Part shown: piece by piece, positions 21,367 to 34,167 of the stretch
Numbering within the stretch: position 1 is the stretch's first letter
Layout of the letters: each line of letters starts with the position of its first letter
Source: Archegozetes longisetosus
Lineage: Eukaryota > Arthropoda > Arachnida > Sarcoptiformes > Trhypochthoniidae
DNA: 64,000 nucleotides
Assembly (NCBI GenBank): GCA_018873245.2
Contig: JAEMBT020000008.1
Location: forward strand, 10,457,172-10,521,171
Direction: 5' to 3'
The notes under the pieces: generated by a model
The model's database searches: none
What the model was told of the DNA's origin: nothing
The model's input: only the letters and a program-made list of their open reading frames with translations
Translations under genes and position numbers: made by a program

Positions 21367-21605
21367 ATTATTATTATTATTATTATTGCTTTCCTTCTCA
21401 TTTTCAAGTGATAGCCTTAGGTATCGCGTGTCTAATAATTGTGAGGCACCCAAAGTAGAGAAAGGCCAACAATGAGGAGAAAATAAGGCAAAGTATAGAT
21501 GCATAGCATGTGCGGCACCCAAACCTAATTAAGGTTTTGTCCGTCTGTGTGGCCCAACCATTACCTGTAACTTTAATCACAGACACCACTAACTCATACT
21601 ACGAA
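21367..21605 (-). mobile_element. Candidate tRNA-derived SINE
   Basis: Read on the minus strand, a head with tRNA-like promoter words (gttagtggtgtctgtgatta as A-box region, then ttacaggtaatggttgggcc as a degenerate B-box region about 30 nt on) leads into a non-coding body. It ends in a simple (AAT)n tail, which is (TTA)n at 21367-21388 on the plus strand. Local GC is above background. This organisation fits a tRNA-derived SINE. The head border is not defined, and no second copy was found in the window. Confidence 0.5.
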
Positions 21606-24384
21606 TTTGGGATCGAGTATTAGCCATGTTTTCTCGCGCTAAATACTTTCTAACTTTTCCACTTTTGACGAGGTGCTAAGTTTTCGGATTTTTCAACTTT
21701 TCTCTTCTGTTCACTTTTTGTGCTCTCCTCTCTCAACTCTAACTACCCCTTCTTTTCAAATTAATCTTGCTTCTAATATATCACGTTCCCAAAAATTTAT
21801 TCAAACCCTCATTCTTTGTTTTGTATCTCTTGAAGAAATTTCAAATATTTCGTTAAAAACAAAATCAATTTTTTGACTAGAATAAAAATTTTGATATTTA
21901 GCTAAAAATTATGAAAATTTAATTTTTGATTAAAATCTTGAAATTTTAGTGAAACTAAAGTTTTCTCTCTAGAATAGGGGCGCAGTTGAGAAATGCTTAA
22001 TTTGAAACAGTTATGTAAGTTGAAAAATAATATCAGTTACTTTTAACCGAACACCTATAAATCGTAATCTCGTAATCCATTCAAAATATGGACACTTATT
22101 AGCATTTTGAAAGGTATCCTACAGTTTGTAATGTCGGCATTTTTCGTTTGATCCTTTAAAATGCCTATTATTGTAGACCAATTTTAGTGCTCAATGAATG
22201 GCAGAGAAATGTTGTTATTTGATCCCACCTGCAGTTCACAGAAGAATAAAATAACAGTGTTTTCTTTGTATAAAAATCTATATTTCTAGAAAACCAAGAA
22301 AATCTTACACTGCATCTTCACGTCAACTTAATCTTTGAATTTAAACTTTGTTCGAATTGAACTTTTTTTTATCAAATCTACTTTAGATTGACTTCTTTTA
22401 GAACTATTTTGTGATCAAGTTTTCAATTTGCTTGAAGGACATTCTTTTTCTCTTTTTCGGCCTATATACAAATTATTCAATATTTTTGAAACAAATTTTT
22501 TAAATCTATAGGCACATAAACGAATACTTAGATTAATCATTATCTCTTATGACTGTTTCCTTCCAAGAAATATGAATATAAAGAATTGAATAAATGTTTT
22601 GACATGAGCTAAAATACAGACAAATGATACTCTGTATGAGAGCAAACATTAATGTTATGCAATTAAGCAAATGATTTTAAGAATACATTCCAAGAATAGG
22701 AGGAGCTTGTCATTGAGCGAATAAATGAGAAAAAATTCATATCATTTACACCTTTTCATAGGTTTCGCGGAAGCGATAACGCGTTTTGACCTTTTTTAAG
22801 TGATTCCAAGAACTCTACACTCTATCAAGCCTGTCAAAGCTTTTTACTGTGATACTAATACAAAATTCAATTTATTTTCAATTAATAGCTGTAATAAATA
22901 CATTCGTCATTCGCTTGTGCCTCCTGTTTATTACTTTAAACCTATATCTTTAACTTGAATTAAACACTTTCCTGTTTTCTATGAGTGCATTTTTAGTTGA
23001 AATTTGACCAAAGATTGCTAGTGTTTATGCCAAAACTGAGGTGATTTCTCTTATCCTTCTGTCGATTTTTCAATGATGAAAAATATCAGAGATTAATATT
23101 TTTCAAATTATTCATTAAATACTTAGCTTATACAACTTTTCACCTGAAACACAACTCATTTTAAAAATTCGAAACATAAGTTATAAAAAATCATTAATTA
23201 CTACGCAGCTGAAAATCCAAATAATCTCAAATCCATAAAAATCTAAACTGTAATTGATTAAAAATATTTTATTTGTAATAGAATAAATTTAGAGCGTAGC
23301 AGGCTATCGGACCGATTACCAATTAATTATAGACACTAAACTTTAAATCTAAAGAAGACTTAATATTATGCAACAATTAAGTTTTATGGTTGATTATTGA
23401 GAGCCTGACCATTCGGATCTATCTCATACATCCGAGTGCGTTCAACAATCAACAATTTCAAGCTTTTTATGCTTCAATCATTTTAACAAAATTTAAAAAC
23501 TACATAAAACAGCAAATAAGGAGTAGAAAGACTAATAACAATTTTAATTAAGGCTTATATTAAGACTCATTTTATTGAATAAAATAACGAATTTTCTGTA
23601 CTACTTAAACAGATTAAGTTTTACATAACCTTTATTTCTAGCTTAAAAGGACATTAAATAAAATTTTATAACAACATCAAAACTTTATAATCACAATGAC
23701 AAGAAAAAACATTCGAGAAATTTAATTTCAAAATCAAAAGCCCTGATCTGTTCCCATAAAAACATTTATTTGACATTTATTTATGACATCCATAAGAGCT
23801 TCTAGTATTAAGAGATATAAATCAATTCAAACAATTATAATCAAAACTTCTATATTTGAATAATTATCTTATATGACAACGATTGGAATCCTTAAGAATC
23901 AAGAAATTGTATGCAAGAGAAGCCTAATGCCAGATTTGTAGTCATTTATAATCATTATTCATCATTTGGCAAAACATAACTATCAGCTTATTCTTCCTCT
24001 TGAGTGATACGCCCTTAAATACATTGTGTCCTATATTTCAACATTAGGTCTCATCAGAAGTCGTATTCGTTACCAAAATTTTCAATCAAAAGCAAATCTT
24101 TTTAAAACTCATTACGAGATTAATTAAAATAAAAAAATTTAGTCTATACATTAAAAAATTCATAAATCTTCCCAAGTATTCAATAATTTTTTACTCATAT
24201 TTATTGGAAAAATTCAATTACAAGGATAAAGTTTTACAAAGCTCATAACAGGATGGGTAGGATTGTTTTGAAAACTTGAATTTGAAAAGTTCACAAAAAT
24301 TACTCAAATTTTCAATAATTTTTTACAACAATAACAAGCATTTAAACAGTTAGCTAGAAAAAAATATGATATGCGTAAAGCTTT
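21606..24384. other. Intergenic, no gene seen
   Basis: AT-rich sequence. The open frame at 21673-21876 is short and pyrimidine-rich, without family features. Confidence 0.5.
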
Positions 24385-24580
24385 GTGGCGTTTACTTATC
24401 CGGCTCTAACAGCAAAGCATTTATCCATAATTCTAAATACAATTTCTAGATTCCTGAGTCTGAGGGCCATTTCCAGGTTTATAATTAGCGGTTGCCTCTC
24501 ATTCCAGGTAAGGGAAACGAGAAAAGCACCCAAAAAAAGATCACCCAAAACGAAATCACTTATTAGTCAGTTATGGTAAA
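24385..24580. other. GC-richer island, possible exon or transposon fragment
   Basis: Open in both directions. On the plus strand, a frame runs up to a strong donor-like site (ttccag|gtaagg, near 24508). On the minus strand, a frame reads like protein (NLEMALRLRNLEIVFRIMDK) before a stop. Base composition is clearly less AT-rich than the surroundings. No family is recognised; it could be an exon, a repeat or a gene relic. Confidence 0.3.
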
Positions 24581-24841
24581 TAAATCTATTTCTTAAGCTA
24601 GAGCTACTCAGCCCACAAAGTTTTCTAACAATTACCACACGCAGAGTTTGGCGCATATGATAATTTGTTTATTTAGCGGTTGAGAGAATGTTTCTCTGCA
24701 TTGTTTTGGCCCAAAATTTTTCAACGTATATTATTATAATGAACGTCTTCCTACCTAAAACTTTTCAACTGTTAACTAAAATTTTAAATTCAAATTTTTT
24801 AATTATATACTGATTTTCTTGTCTATCTCTTCATCGAGTCA

Positions 24842-24898
24842 TATTGAGCTGAAGCTGAAATATTGAGCTGAAGCTGAAATACTGAGCTGAAACTGAAT
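24842..24898. repeat. Tandem repeat, 19-bp unit x 3
   Basis: The unit tattgagctgaagctgaaa is repeated three times with few changes. Confidence 0.9.
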
Positions 24899-27257
24899 AC
24901 TAGAAGGAATTTGTGAAAAGCTTTTCTTTTAATTAGTTATCAAACTTTTAAGCCATATTAAACTTAATTTGAAGACAGACAATTTAAAGAATTTTCAAAA
25001 TAAAATTCTGATTTCCGTATCATAAAATGTTTGAAATAGCATAGAATATTTGAAATATCATTGAAATAAAATATTTTTATTATCCATAAAATTAATGAAT
25101 TGTCTCGTTCTGTCTGTCACTTTGAAGAATAGGAAAAACGTTTTGCAGACCTAGACTACAAAACATGCGTTTCATTGAACAGGGCGTTAATGCATATAAT
25201 ATCAGACCATTAATGCTCTACACCTGGAGATAGGACTCAAAAATATTTGAATGAATGATTCAAAAGAAGAGCCGACTATTACTTTTTTAACTTTTCATCT
25301 GTTAAAGTGTGACCAGTTCTGAATTTACGCTATTTTTTGTGTTCGCCCATCATTTATGTATACAATTTATGAGAAAACACATCTTGAATGCCATATATTT
25401 CAATTTGAATAACATTATGAAAGTTTAAATACATCAAAATTCCTGTTTCTCTCAACTATCATTAAATACAAATCAATAATCATTCCATTACAATAGTATT
25501 CAACTCTTATTTATTTCCTATGTCCACAAATTTTTTTAACTATTAACAGTTTTATATGAAGTCTGAAACGATTTTTCAGAATTTTCATATCGATGCAAAA
25601 CGTTTTCAGTATTTTCTATGAGTAAGTTCTAGTCAGCAAAATGTTTACTCTTTACAGATTGAATGTAAAGTTTATGCCTTAAGAAAACTTTAGACATCTT
25701 ATGACCATAAGTTACATAAGTGTTGAAGATTTGATAGAAGTTTTATAAATCAAAAACTTTTGTGATCGCAGGTATAACTCAAGTGATTCCATAACTCATA
25801 GACTTTGAGCGATGAGCTTTCACAAAGTATTACTACTTTATTCTTCATAAACTGTAGTGAAAGAACTAAATCTATCATCTTTTTATGCTTTCAAAGTATT
25901 GATGAACGACTTCATGCTGAAAGCGCTTTCTCTTCACCTCAACTCTATTTTCAGAGAAAAACGAAGTTTTTCATAGTTTAGTAAAACTTTTAGCTTATAG
26001 AAGGAGTCATCGGTTTGCTACTCAAGTTATACCTCAGACTATTCTCCAAAAGAGTGCAAATATTTCATTGCAAATGGAGATCAAATTTTTAAAAATCTTA
26101 TTAAAGTATATTTCTCCTACTCAATAACTTTCAAAATTTTTATGAAATCTGTTAGGTATATTGTTTTGAAGCACAAAACTAAGGAGTTTCTCGTCTTAAA
26201 TTTCAGAGCCTTTTTTGACAATAATCTACAATAAACTATTTATTTAAATAAACTACTAAAATCTTTGCGAATTTTAAACAAGATTAAATTTTGAGAAAAT
26301 GCATTAAATATCTAAATATTTAAATTTATTTACAAAAAAACTCAAACCATAAAATGGAGCCAAAAGTTGAACAATAAAACTGAAGCAAGACACCCACAGG
26401 AATCTGAAAAAATCCTAAACAAGGGTTAAGTTAAGTCAAGACACTGGTTACGGGCACAGAAGTATTAGCTGTTATTGAGATCATAATAAGGATCAGAACG
26501 AGTTCAAATGTTATGATTAGCATTAAAATAGGAATTGAAGTTTATTACACTCTAAAGTGTTGATAATCGTGTTGTGTGAATGGTATGCATTTGAAAATGT
26601 ACTAGAATTTATTAAATTTATTTAATACCATTGCGTGACAAATCCGTTCTGACCTTTCGAACAGTTAAGCGCATAGTTTTGCCACTTCTTATGACACCTT
26701 TCAATTAGATCTAGTATAGGGACCTAGTATAGGGTCGAAAAGGTTTGCTAATTTTTTGAACTGCTATTAATACCCAAATAACAATTGAAGTAAAATTAAG
26801 TAAAAATTTAGCTTTAATTAGTTGTAAAAATAAATAGAATAGAAAGAGTTGTTTTTAAATTACAATAAAACCCAAACAAATTTCCAAATTAAAAACCAAA
26901 TCAATAGGCTTCTCAGTTCCTAATTATAACAAATTTATTCCTTGAAAAAAACAATTAATTTTCTCTTTTCATCTCATTATCTAATTAGGCTATAATTGAT
27001 ATAAATTATCTTTAATTTGTATTTCGTTAGATCTGAAGACGAAAAGACGAAATTTTTAAAGCTTGACTTCTAATTAAATTAGTTTAACTTCAGGCTTGGT
27101 CTCAATTTATTGCATTCATCACTTGAAAACATTTTTCTATTCAAAAACAATAAATAGAGAGACTAAATTCACAATTATCACCAAGAAACATCTTAATAAA
27201 ATTCTTAACAGCATTTCACAATAAAAAACATTTTTGCTGAACCCTCATCAACTTAAT
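24899..27257. other. Intergenic, no gene seen
   Basis: Nothing beyond a short direct duplication (ctagtataggg, 26709-26733). Confidence 0.5.
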
Positions 27258-27425
27258 AGTTGTTGATAGCAACCAGAGGTGATACGTTGTCATAAGACGC
27301 TTTCCGTTAGAAAATAATATTGAAGACATTAGCAAACTTATAGAATATCAAATATATAGTAATGTGATGGTAATATATATGTAAATTAAATTTAGCAACA
27401 AATTGATGAGTGTCACAGAGAGGTT
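27258..27425. repeat. Dispersed repeat family, copy A
   Basis: The stretch from 'gttgatagcaacca' through 'cttatagaatatcaaatata' to 'aaattgatgagtgtcac' lines up along its length with 39740-39870, where the same order of blocks occurs with many substitutions. It is an old dispersed repeat of about 150 bp of unknown class. Confidence 0.55.
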
Positions 27426-28385
27426 TACATGGCAACAACCCTTTCTTTATTGCTATCGCGCATAATTAAGTAATCAAATGTATATCATAGCTATACAACT
27501 ATAGATTTTTAGCCACTAAACTACAAATCTGTTATTTAACTAGATCTGACTTTTTGCAAATCTGTTTTAATCATTGATTTGATTTGAAATTTTGTGAATA
27601 ATTATTCCTAGTTTTGAGTCACATCTCATTCTTCTAATGGCTTTACGCTAATGGTTTTTAATGGTTTTCAAGTGAACGCTAATTAATACTTAAAGCAGAC
27701 AAACTTTTTCAACTTTATTCTGAAATATGCGACTTAAGAGTAAATGATAGAGTGTTAGTTTTATTATGGAATTGAGTGCTCATAAAAGTAATTAAAATAA
27801 TAATCGTTTAAAACAGTCAGATAGCTGTCTGAATATAAAGTGCATCTATTTATAGAAAAATCAATTTTATTGTTCTGCTTTCAATGAATCCTGTTTTAGA
27901 AGCAAGAATAATATATTTTGTATCATATTCTCAAGCTTTGTTTTACTTATGTCATATAAACTGAAATCACCTAAAGGCTAGTCTTTATTATCAACACATG
28001 GGTTTGACTGAAATTTTGTGTACTTTTATGAATTTTTTGTAACAAATGACTTTCCGTAATGACTTAGACTTTGATGACTATTTTTAAAGAATAGCGTATT
28101 ATTAAATGATTTTTTTCAAAGTGTTAAGTCATAAATGTCTACACTATTGGATTGAACTTGAAATTCTGCTCTATTGTAGTATTATTTAAAGCTTAATATT
28201 TACTACTGAACTTGTGGTCAAATTTAGAAAATCAATTTATTTACTAATCTCCTGCTTAATTATATTTAATATGAAAAATTTTCAGTGAACAATTATATTT
28301 AATCTTCCCGTAAATTCTCACCAAGTGCTTCATAACTTAAAGCCAAAATAAAATTTATTTATTCAGAAATTTTCTCACAATTCCA
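27426..28385. other. Intergenic, no gene seen
   Basis: AT-rich sequence without a supported feature. Confidence 0.45.
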
Positions 28386-28500
28386 ATCGAGATTCAAAAC
28401 AAAATTATAATTAGAACCAAAAATCAGGACCAGAGCCAGAAACTAAAATAAAGACGAGAAAATTACAATTAGAGCCCCAAAAATCAGATTGCAAACTAGA
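28386..28500. repeat. Imperfect tandem duplication of about 52 bp
   Basis: Two successive blocks share aaaatta-aattagaacc(c)caaaaatcag, followed by related A-rich tails. Confidence 0.5.
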
Positions 28501-29986
28501 ATATTTAAATTAGAAAACAGTTAAGAAATAGGAGTCTAACTAGTCGTAACTGTAATCAAACTGTTTGTATAGTGTCTCTGGAGAGTGAGCACTTAGACTT
28601 TTAAGTTCATTAGCTGGGGTGAACTTCACTTTTGGTGTGATAAACGACTACCGAAAGGATTGTTGAGAACATCACATTTATCCGAACGCATCACTTATTG
28701 ACTTCTCTACTACTTTCTACGCCATCCTTTTAAGCATACACTTCATTACTAATGTTATGCCCACAAAATTTTCTCTATAGCTCCAGAACTAGCCCTAATG
28801 TTTGTGCTCTAAGTGTGTTTCTCGCGATAATAGTATGATATGTAGTGTTACTCTCTTTACAGTTTAGTTAATGACTTAGACTAATAAAACCTAAACTTTG
28901 TTTACTTTTCACGAATAGAAATTCTCCAGCTATTTATCACTGTTTAAATAATACACTGAATATTCTGTTTATAAGAGCATTTGTTAATTTATTCTATTTT
29001 CAGGTTGAATTTTCTAATAAATATATTTTAGCTTTATTCAAACTTTTCAATGTCAATTAAGGAATTTTTCAGTGATAGAAACAAAAGACTAAAAGCTTCT
29101 AATTACGTAGAAATTCTAGCATTCACAGAGTGGTTTTTCTTATATAGATTAATAATTCTAGGCTCAGTAACAAACGTATTCCGAGCATTTAATTTTTATA
29201 AGAAATATTTTCAGTTGACAATAGCTAGTAACGAGTAAAATCAAAAACATAGTTACTAATAGTTTTTCTTTTATATTTCAAACTTATGAAAATCACTTAA
29301 TCACAAAAAATTAATCGTAAAGTTCAAAATTATCCGTTAAGCATATAGATAATCTTCTTAAAATCGATTGTCAGTTTTTCAAATAAAAATTTTTTGAAAA
29401 ATTCTAATTTTAATGTAATTAATCTCCATTAAAAAGCTCTATACAAAGTATACAATATAGCGTCAGATTTAATTTGCTGACACTTTCAAAGCGAAACCGA
29501 AAAGTTCTTCACTTAAAACTTGTAAATTAGAAAATAAAGTTCGTCAAAGTCTAGTGAAGCGAATGAAATGCGAGTTCAAAAATTGCATCTTCCTGCCTTT
29601 CGCATAGTTCTAGATTTTAATTTACTAAAACTCTCAATTATTAATGAATAATTACACTCTTGAGATCAATTAGAGCGCAATTATTGATGAAAAAGTGGTG
29701 AGAGAAAGGATGAGATGTGCATAATATGAGGCCTATTCTTACGAATTAGTTATTGATAGTACAGTTAAAAGAGCTTAGTGCAAATGTAGGCAAATTCCTC
29801 TAAAATCTCAGTTAGCCTAAAGGTTTTGAGTGTAAATTCATTGAAAATCTCCCTTATTTTTACGAAATAAATAGAAATGAAAGTCTTCTTACTTTCAAAT
29901 TGTCTAATAATATATCAAATTTGATTTACTGTAATTTTTCTTGTTATCCAAATTTGAAACAAAAGTTCAATGTTTGCATGTGATTC
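28501..29986. other. Intergenic, no gene seen
   Basis: The ATG frame at 29050-29238 (+) has 62 codons with no family features and is within the length expected by chance in such AT-rich DNA. Confidence 0.45.
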
Positions 29987-30210
29987 AGTGGCGAAGTGGA
30001 CACAAGCCCACTCAACTGAAATCTGAAAATAAGAATTATTTAGCTAAAACAGAATTGTATCTCTAATAAGGATGAAGTTATATCTCTCTAGATTGTAATA
30101 TATTGAATATGACACTGAAATAAGAGTTTCTAATAAAAACAATCGATCAGTTTTTGAAACAGCTTCTCTGTTTTGCGTCCACCTACTCTAAATTTTTTGG
30201 CTTCGCTGCA
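29987..30210. mobile_element. hAT-like terminal pair, about 220 bp
   Basis: The left end cagtggcgaag and right end cttcgctg(caa) form an imperfect inverted repeat of the CAGTGGCGAAGCC type seen in hAT elements. No target duplication could be found, so the borders are uncertain. A single similar end occurs at 32262-32308. Confidence 0.45.
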
Positions 30211-32261
30211 ACCTTCGAAAAGTAGGAAATGAATTTTCGGGATTTTAATCACAAATATTGTTATTTCGATGAATAATACAATGATAGGAACTGAAATCCC
30301 AACTGACTATAGGATGAATACATCCATCATACAACCGATAGGCAAATCAACGCATCCATAATCATTGAAAGACTTCGTCTTCCTAAATGAAGGGTTCAGC
30401 ATTGATCTATTGAGGCTTGGTTTTAGGAGTCATTTATCGTATACGCTCTTTTCAGGAAGCATTCAAATCCAATTAAAAGATATTTATTGTAGCATTCAGA
30501 AATGTAGCATTCAGAAATTCCCAAAGATTTAGTTGTTTATTATGATTTTTTCAGTAGGATTCATATTCCTATTGACATTTGACTTAAATCTGTTTTCAAT
30601 TCAGGTTTGATGTTTCTCGAGAATGACATCAAATGAGGAGCAACCCCACCGTTATATTTATAGATATGCAAATTTTTCAGATCCTCATCACTACCACTAT
30701 TCAAAATATGATGCTCATCTAAACAATGCTTTTCAGTAGTTACCGCATATTTTCCCACAAGAACCTGATGATAAAAATAGGATAACTTGATATCGTCAAA
30801 TAAATTGATTGCATCAATTCTGGACGCAAAATCGCGAGCAATTTCATTATGATTCGAGTGTTGTTTAACGTAATTATTTATAAATAATAGGTCTATTACT
30901 GCAATATGCAACTCTGCGCTTATATTACTGTTCAAACGTATCGATCATTATATTAGGTTAGGTTTTACTGAAAATTCTTCGCAAAATATCTCCATATGAA
31001 GTTGGAAGTATACCACAAGACAACAACAGCAGAATTATCACAAACCTTTACAATTGAGCTTTTTACAATTTCTGAATTGCTTCTGATAGTACTATAAATG
31101 AATATTTTCTAAAGCCATGCAGAAAATAATATTTTGTCAATTAAAGTTAGCATGATTGGCACGAAAACAAGTGAAATTAATAGTAAAATCCAAGCTGTGT
31201 ATTCGAAACCTATAATGAATTAAAATAAATTTCTTTTTCTGGTAAAACTTTAGTTAGTATTAATCTTTCTGCTTTTATTCCTATTGGTCGACTTAAATTA
31301 ACATCAAATTCATCGACTAATGACTGAACTAATTCTACATAAGATAGTGATTAGGGATACAAAACGAAACTGAGATTTACATACTCTATTAGTTGGATAG
31401 CTTCGTGAAGACCTTGAGTGTTTCCAATATTAGCAAGCTATCAAAATAAGTTTACACTAATTAATCAATTTTTAAGATTCTGTAACAGACATGAAGCCAT
31501 TTTGTAAAAATTTCTTATTTTCTACTTGTAATCTTTAATTATAGATTACTTTTTAATGAATTTGATCTTAGGTTCACAGATTTCGGTTGCAAAAATGTTA
31601 AAAAAATTACGTACGCCAGAGATCTCTAAAAACTATTTTTATCACCTAACACAGTCTTATTAGAGGTCAAATCAAGGCAATTTTGTTGGTAAGGATATTT
31701 CTCAAACAAGACTCCAATTTCTCTTAGAATATAGAAATTGAAATTATAATAATTGAACAATTTATTCTATTCATTAAATCAATTCACTTTGATCAGATTC
31801 TTGAGATTTACGCATTTAGAATACAATAGGATAACAGAGATTTTCTTAAGCGTTCAAACTTGTAAGGTAAGTCTGAGAGCACATATACAATGATATCATT
31901 AGAATAGCTGACTTGAAGATGGTAATATTTATTCAAAATAGCCTTGCTTAATACTTGTATTGACAAAATAAATATTAATACAATCAACTAAATGCATTTT
32001 AAAAGCATTTTCTTTTATCCAATATTATTTATAAACAGCTTGACAAAATTAAAACACTTTCATATAAATATTTAAGTATTTTATGTATTTAAATAAAATT
32101 ATTTTATTCTATTATTAAATTCAACAAAAATCTATTTGAATTAGTATGACTGTGTGCTAGAAATGCCAATAGGGTCATGAGGAAACCAGGCCAGGTTTTC
32201 GTGCTCAAGAGCCTAGGTAGGTAGTATTTTTTAAGTTCTAAAATTTTTTCGAAAAGAAATC

Positions 32262-32308
32262 TATGTATTGTACCCACCCTCTCGATGTTTTCTGGCTTCG
32301 CCACTTAT
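32262..32308 (-). mobile_element. Single hAT-type end
   Basis: On the minus strand this reads agtggcgaagccagaaaa followed by a GGGTGGGT motif, a common hAT terminus. The other end was not found; it is probably a fragment inside the large intron of the decayed IR. Confidence 0.35.
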
Positions 32309-33146
32309 GTAACTTAAAGTATTCGAGTTCTTGTATTATCATATGGTCGTTTAATTTTTGTTATCTGAAGAGAGTAAAAAAGTTTGATTTTCAGAATTGT
32401 AAACTTTTTTCAGCAAAACATGAGATAATCTTTAATTACTCACATAGAGACTAATCTAAAGTGTACGTGTTCTAGAATTTAAATACAGAATAAATTATCA
32501 CTTAATGATAATCACGAATAGGGAAAGAGTCAGAAAAGGAAAGTTTATGTAAATATTCAAAAATCACTAAAATCTAACCGAAAAAAGATGATTAATTGCT
32601 CTTCCTTTACATATTTAATTATGCGTAAGATAGAAATTAATGACAAAATGATTAATCGAGTACTTTGATTAATACCAAAGTGAGTGAATCACTGCTAGAG
32701 AACTGATATCCTATCTTAAGCAGTTTTCTTGATTATTTTAAATCTGAATCACAGGAAGTGATAACTAATTTTTCCTTTAAATGAAGTCCGCGCCCCATTA
32801 GCTGATTATAATATAATAGATTGTATTTTATAATAATATGTTTAGTTAATGAAAGTTTGATTAAAATAATTTTTATTTAAATATCCATTCAGATGTTTCT
32901 GCATTTAATTAGATTAAAGGTTTCAACTGTTTGTTATTGATATTGAAAAAAGAGTTACACCTAATTATTAGTGATTTCTTTGTTTGAGTATTCAAACGCT
33001 ATTAATCTACTTCTAATTAACCGAAAAATGTCAATTTTATCATCCGATATCTGTCGGACTAAATTAATTTCTAATGAAAAATGTTTTACAATAGATTGTA
33101 CGAGTAAAACTATTTAACATAATTAAAATGTTGAATTCATTGTTAA

Positions 33147-33756
33147 CCCTCGCACGGCTAAGGGTTTTTTGTAACGCGAACGGCTAACGGGGGTCATATT
33201 AACCCTGTAATGTTTTCTTAACTAAAACACTATTTAATGACAAACTAATGATACAAATTGTTAGTAATAATGCAGAAGCAACAAAAAAAATTAGATTCCC
33301 TCATTTTCTAAACATGGATTACACAAAATTTGAGAATGACCACTGGAAACGAATAATTTACATCTTAAGCAACTTTTAGACACTTTACGGTCCTTAGATT
33401 TTTCACAAAATTGACAGCGTTTTCTCTTCGAAGAAGTTTGCGGGTGTTCCAGTTCTTGAGATGCAGTTGCACGACATGGGTAACCGACTAATGTAATATG
33501 GATATAATATGATTATATCCATATGACGAAGGATGTAATATGAGAGTTTGGTTTGATTTGTTTATGTTTGCGTGCAACTGACTGTGTATAACTTCCAAGA
33601 ATGATTTTATTTATTCATTGTAATCAGAGTTTTAGACAACCCTTTAAGTGTCCAAAGAATACATAAAGAGTCAAAGCCTAATTCATATTAATTAAACCAA
33701 TAACTAATTTTTAATTATCATCGGGTCAAAATGACCCATCCTTAGCCGTGCGAGGG
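33147..33756. mobile_element. piggyBac-family deletion derivative (610 bp) flanked by TTAA
   Basis: A perfect 17-bp terminal inverted repeat (ccctcgcacggctaagg) at both ends is flanked by TTAA at 33143-33146 and 33757-33760, the diagnostic piggyBac target. A gggtcattttgaccc palindrome sits next to the right TIR. On the minus strand, 33488-33291 keeps the transposase C-terminus: basic KRKRC, then a cysteine-rich finger (CQFC, CLRC, CNPC) and a stop. The catalytic DDD region is deleted, so the copy cannot mobilise itself. Perfect TIRs suggest a fairly recent insertion. Confidence 0.93.
33291..33488 (-). pseudogene. piggyBac transposase C-terminal cysteine-rich domain (remnant)
   Basis: An open frame of 65 codons plus a stop, with no start, holds the DNA-binding cysteine-rich domain that ends piggyBac transposases: Cys pairs CQFC, SCLRC and LCNPC with a His (SGHSQ) between them. 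The reading frame has no lesions in this part. Upstream transposase sequence is missing from the element. Confidence 0.8.
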
Positions 33757-34167
33757 TTAAGAAAGATTACTTACCGATTGATTAAGCATAAAAAAAGCGA
33801 TACAAACTGATGAACTCTGACTTGCTCTCGTGGGTAATAACTATAAGTGCGCTCACTTTTCATCATTCAAATAGGGAATTGTTTTTTCCGTTTGCCAATC
33901 GTTAATGGATATAACTTCTTACTGATATTCGTATTGCATGACCGAAAATATGTGATACAAACTGTTTTTAGGATTTTCTGATACAATAGTTGCATCAAGT
34001 GACGTTACTCTTAGATGAATCCCATCGAGATTTGTGAGTATCTCAATAGAAGTGGAATCAGAATAAAGTATAAAAATTGTTTTATTGTCTGATAGGAAAC
34101 AAGTTTTCACAATTTCTCTCAAACTCTCTTCTGATGGCATAACTTCATTGAATTGCCAGTGAATCAC

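Larger units (their letters stand above)
30561..34167 (-). pseudogene. Decayed ionotropic receptor (IR, iGluR family)
   Basis: Fragments on the minus strand follow IR order. 34167-33923: amino-terminal-domain-like exon (NKTIFILYSDSTSIEIL), donor gtaagaag. 31722 to about 31551: CLDLTSNKT, an in-frame TAG at 31628-31626, SLAYVIF, a frameshift, then the S1 motif EICEPKIKFIKK. 31437-31381: HEAIQLIEY. 31323-30969: RPIGIKAERLIL, frameshift near 31210, TM1 (YTAWILLLISLVFVPIML), TAG at 31111-31109, TM2 region (VVVLWYTSNFIWRYF). 30927-30561: S2 (AVIDLLFINNYVKQ, GKYAVTTEK). Introns of 57 nt (31380-31324) and 41 nt (30968-30928) are phase-consistent. Several stops and frameshifts show it is dead. The first intron (about 2.2 kb) carries a piggyBac element. 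TM3 is not found. It is clearly homologous in layout to the IR at 6.2 kb. Confidence 0.82.

Noticed and set aside
21404-21589. Minus ORF of 61 codons in the SINE candidate
   Set aside because: It coincides with the repeat body. SINEs are non-coding, and it starts with GTG only.
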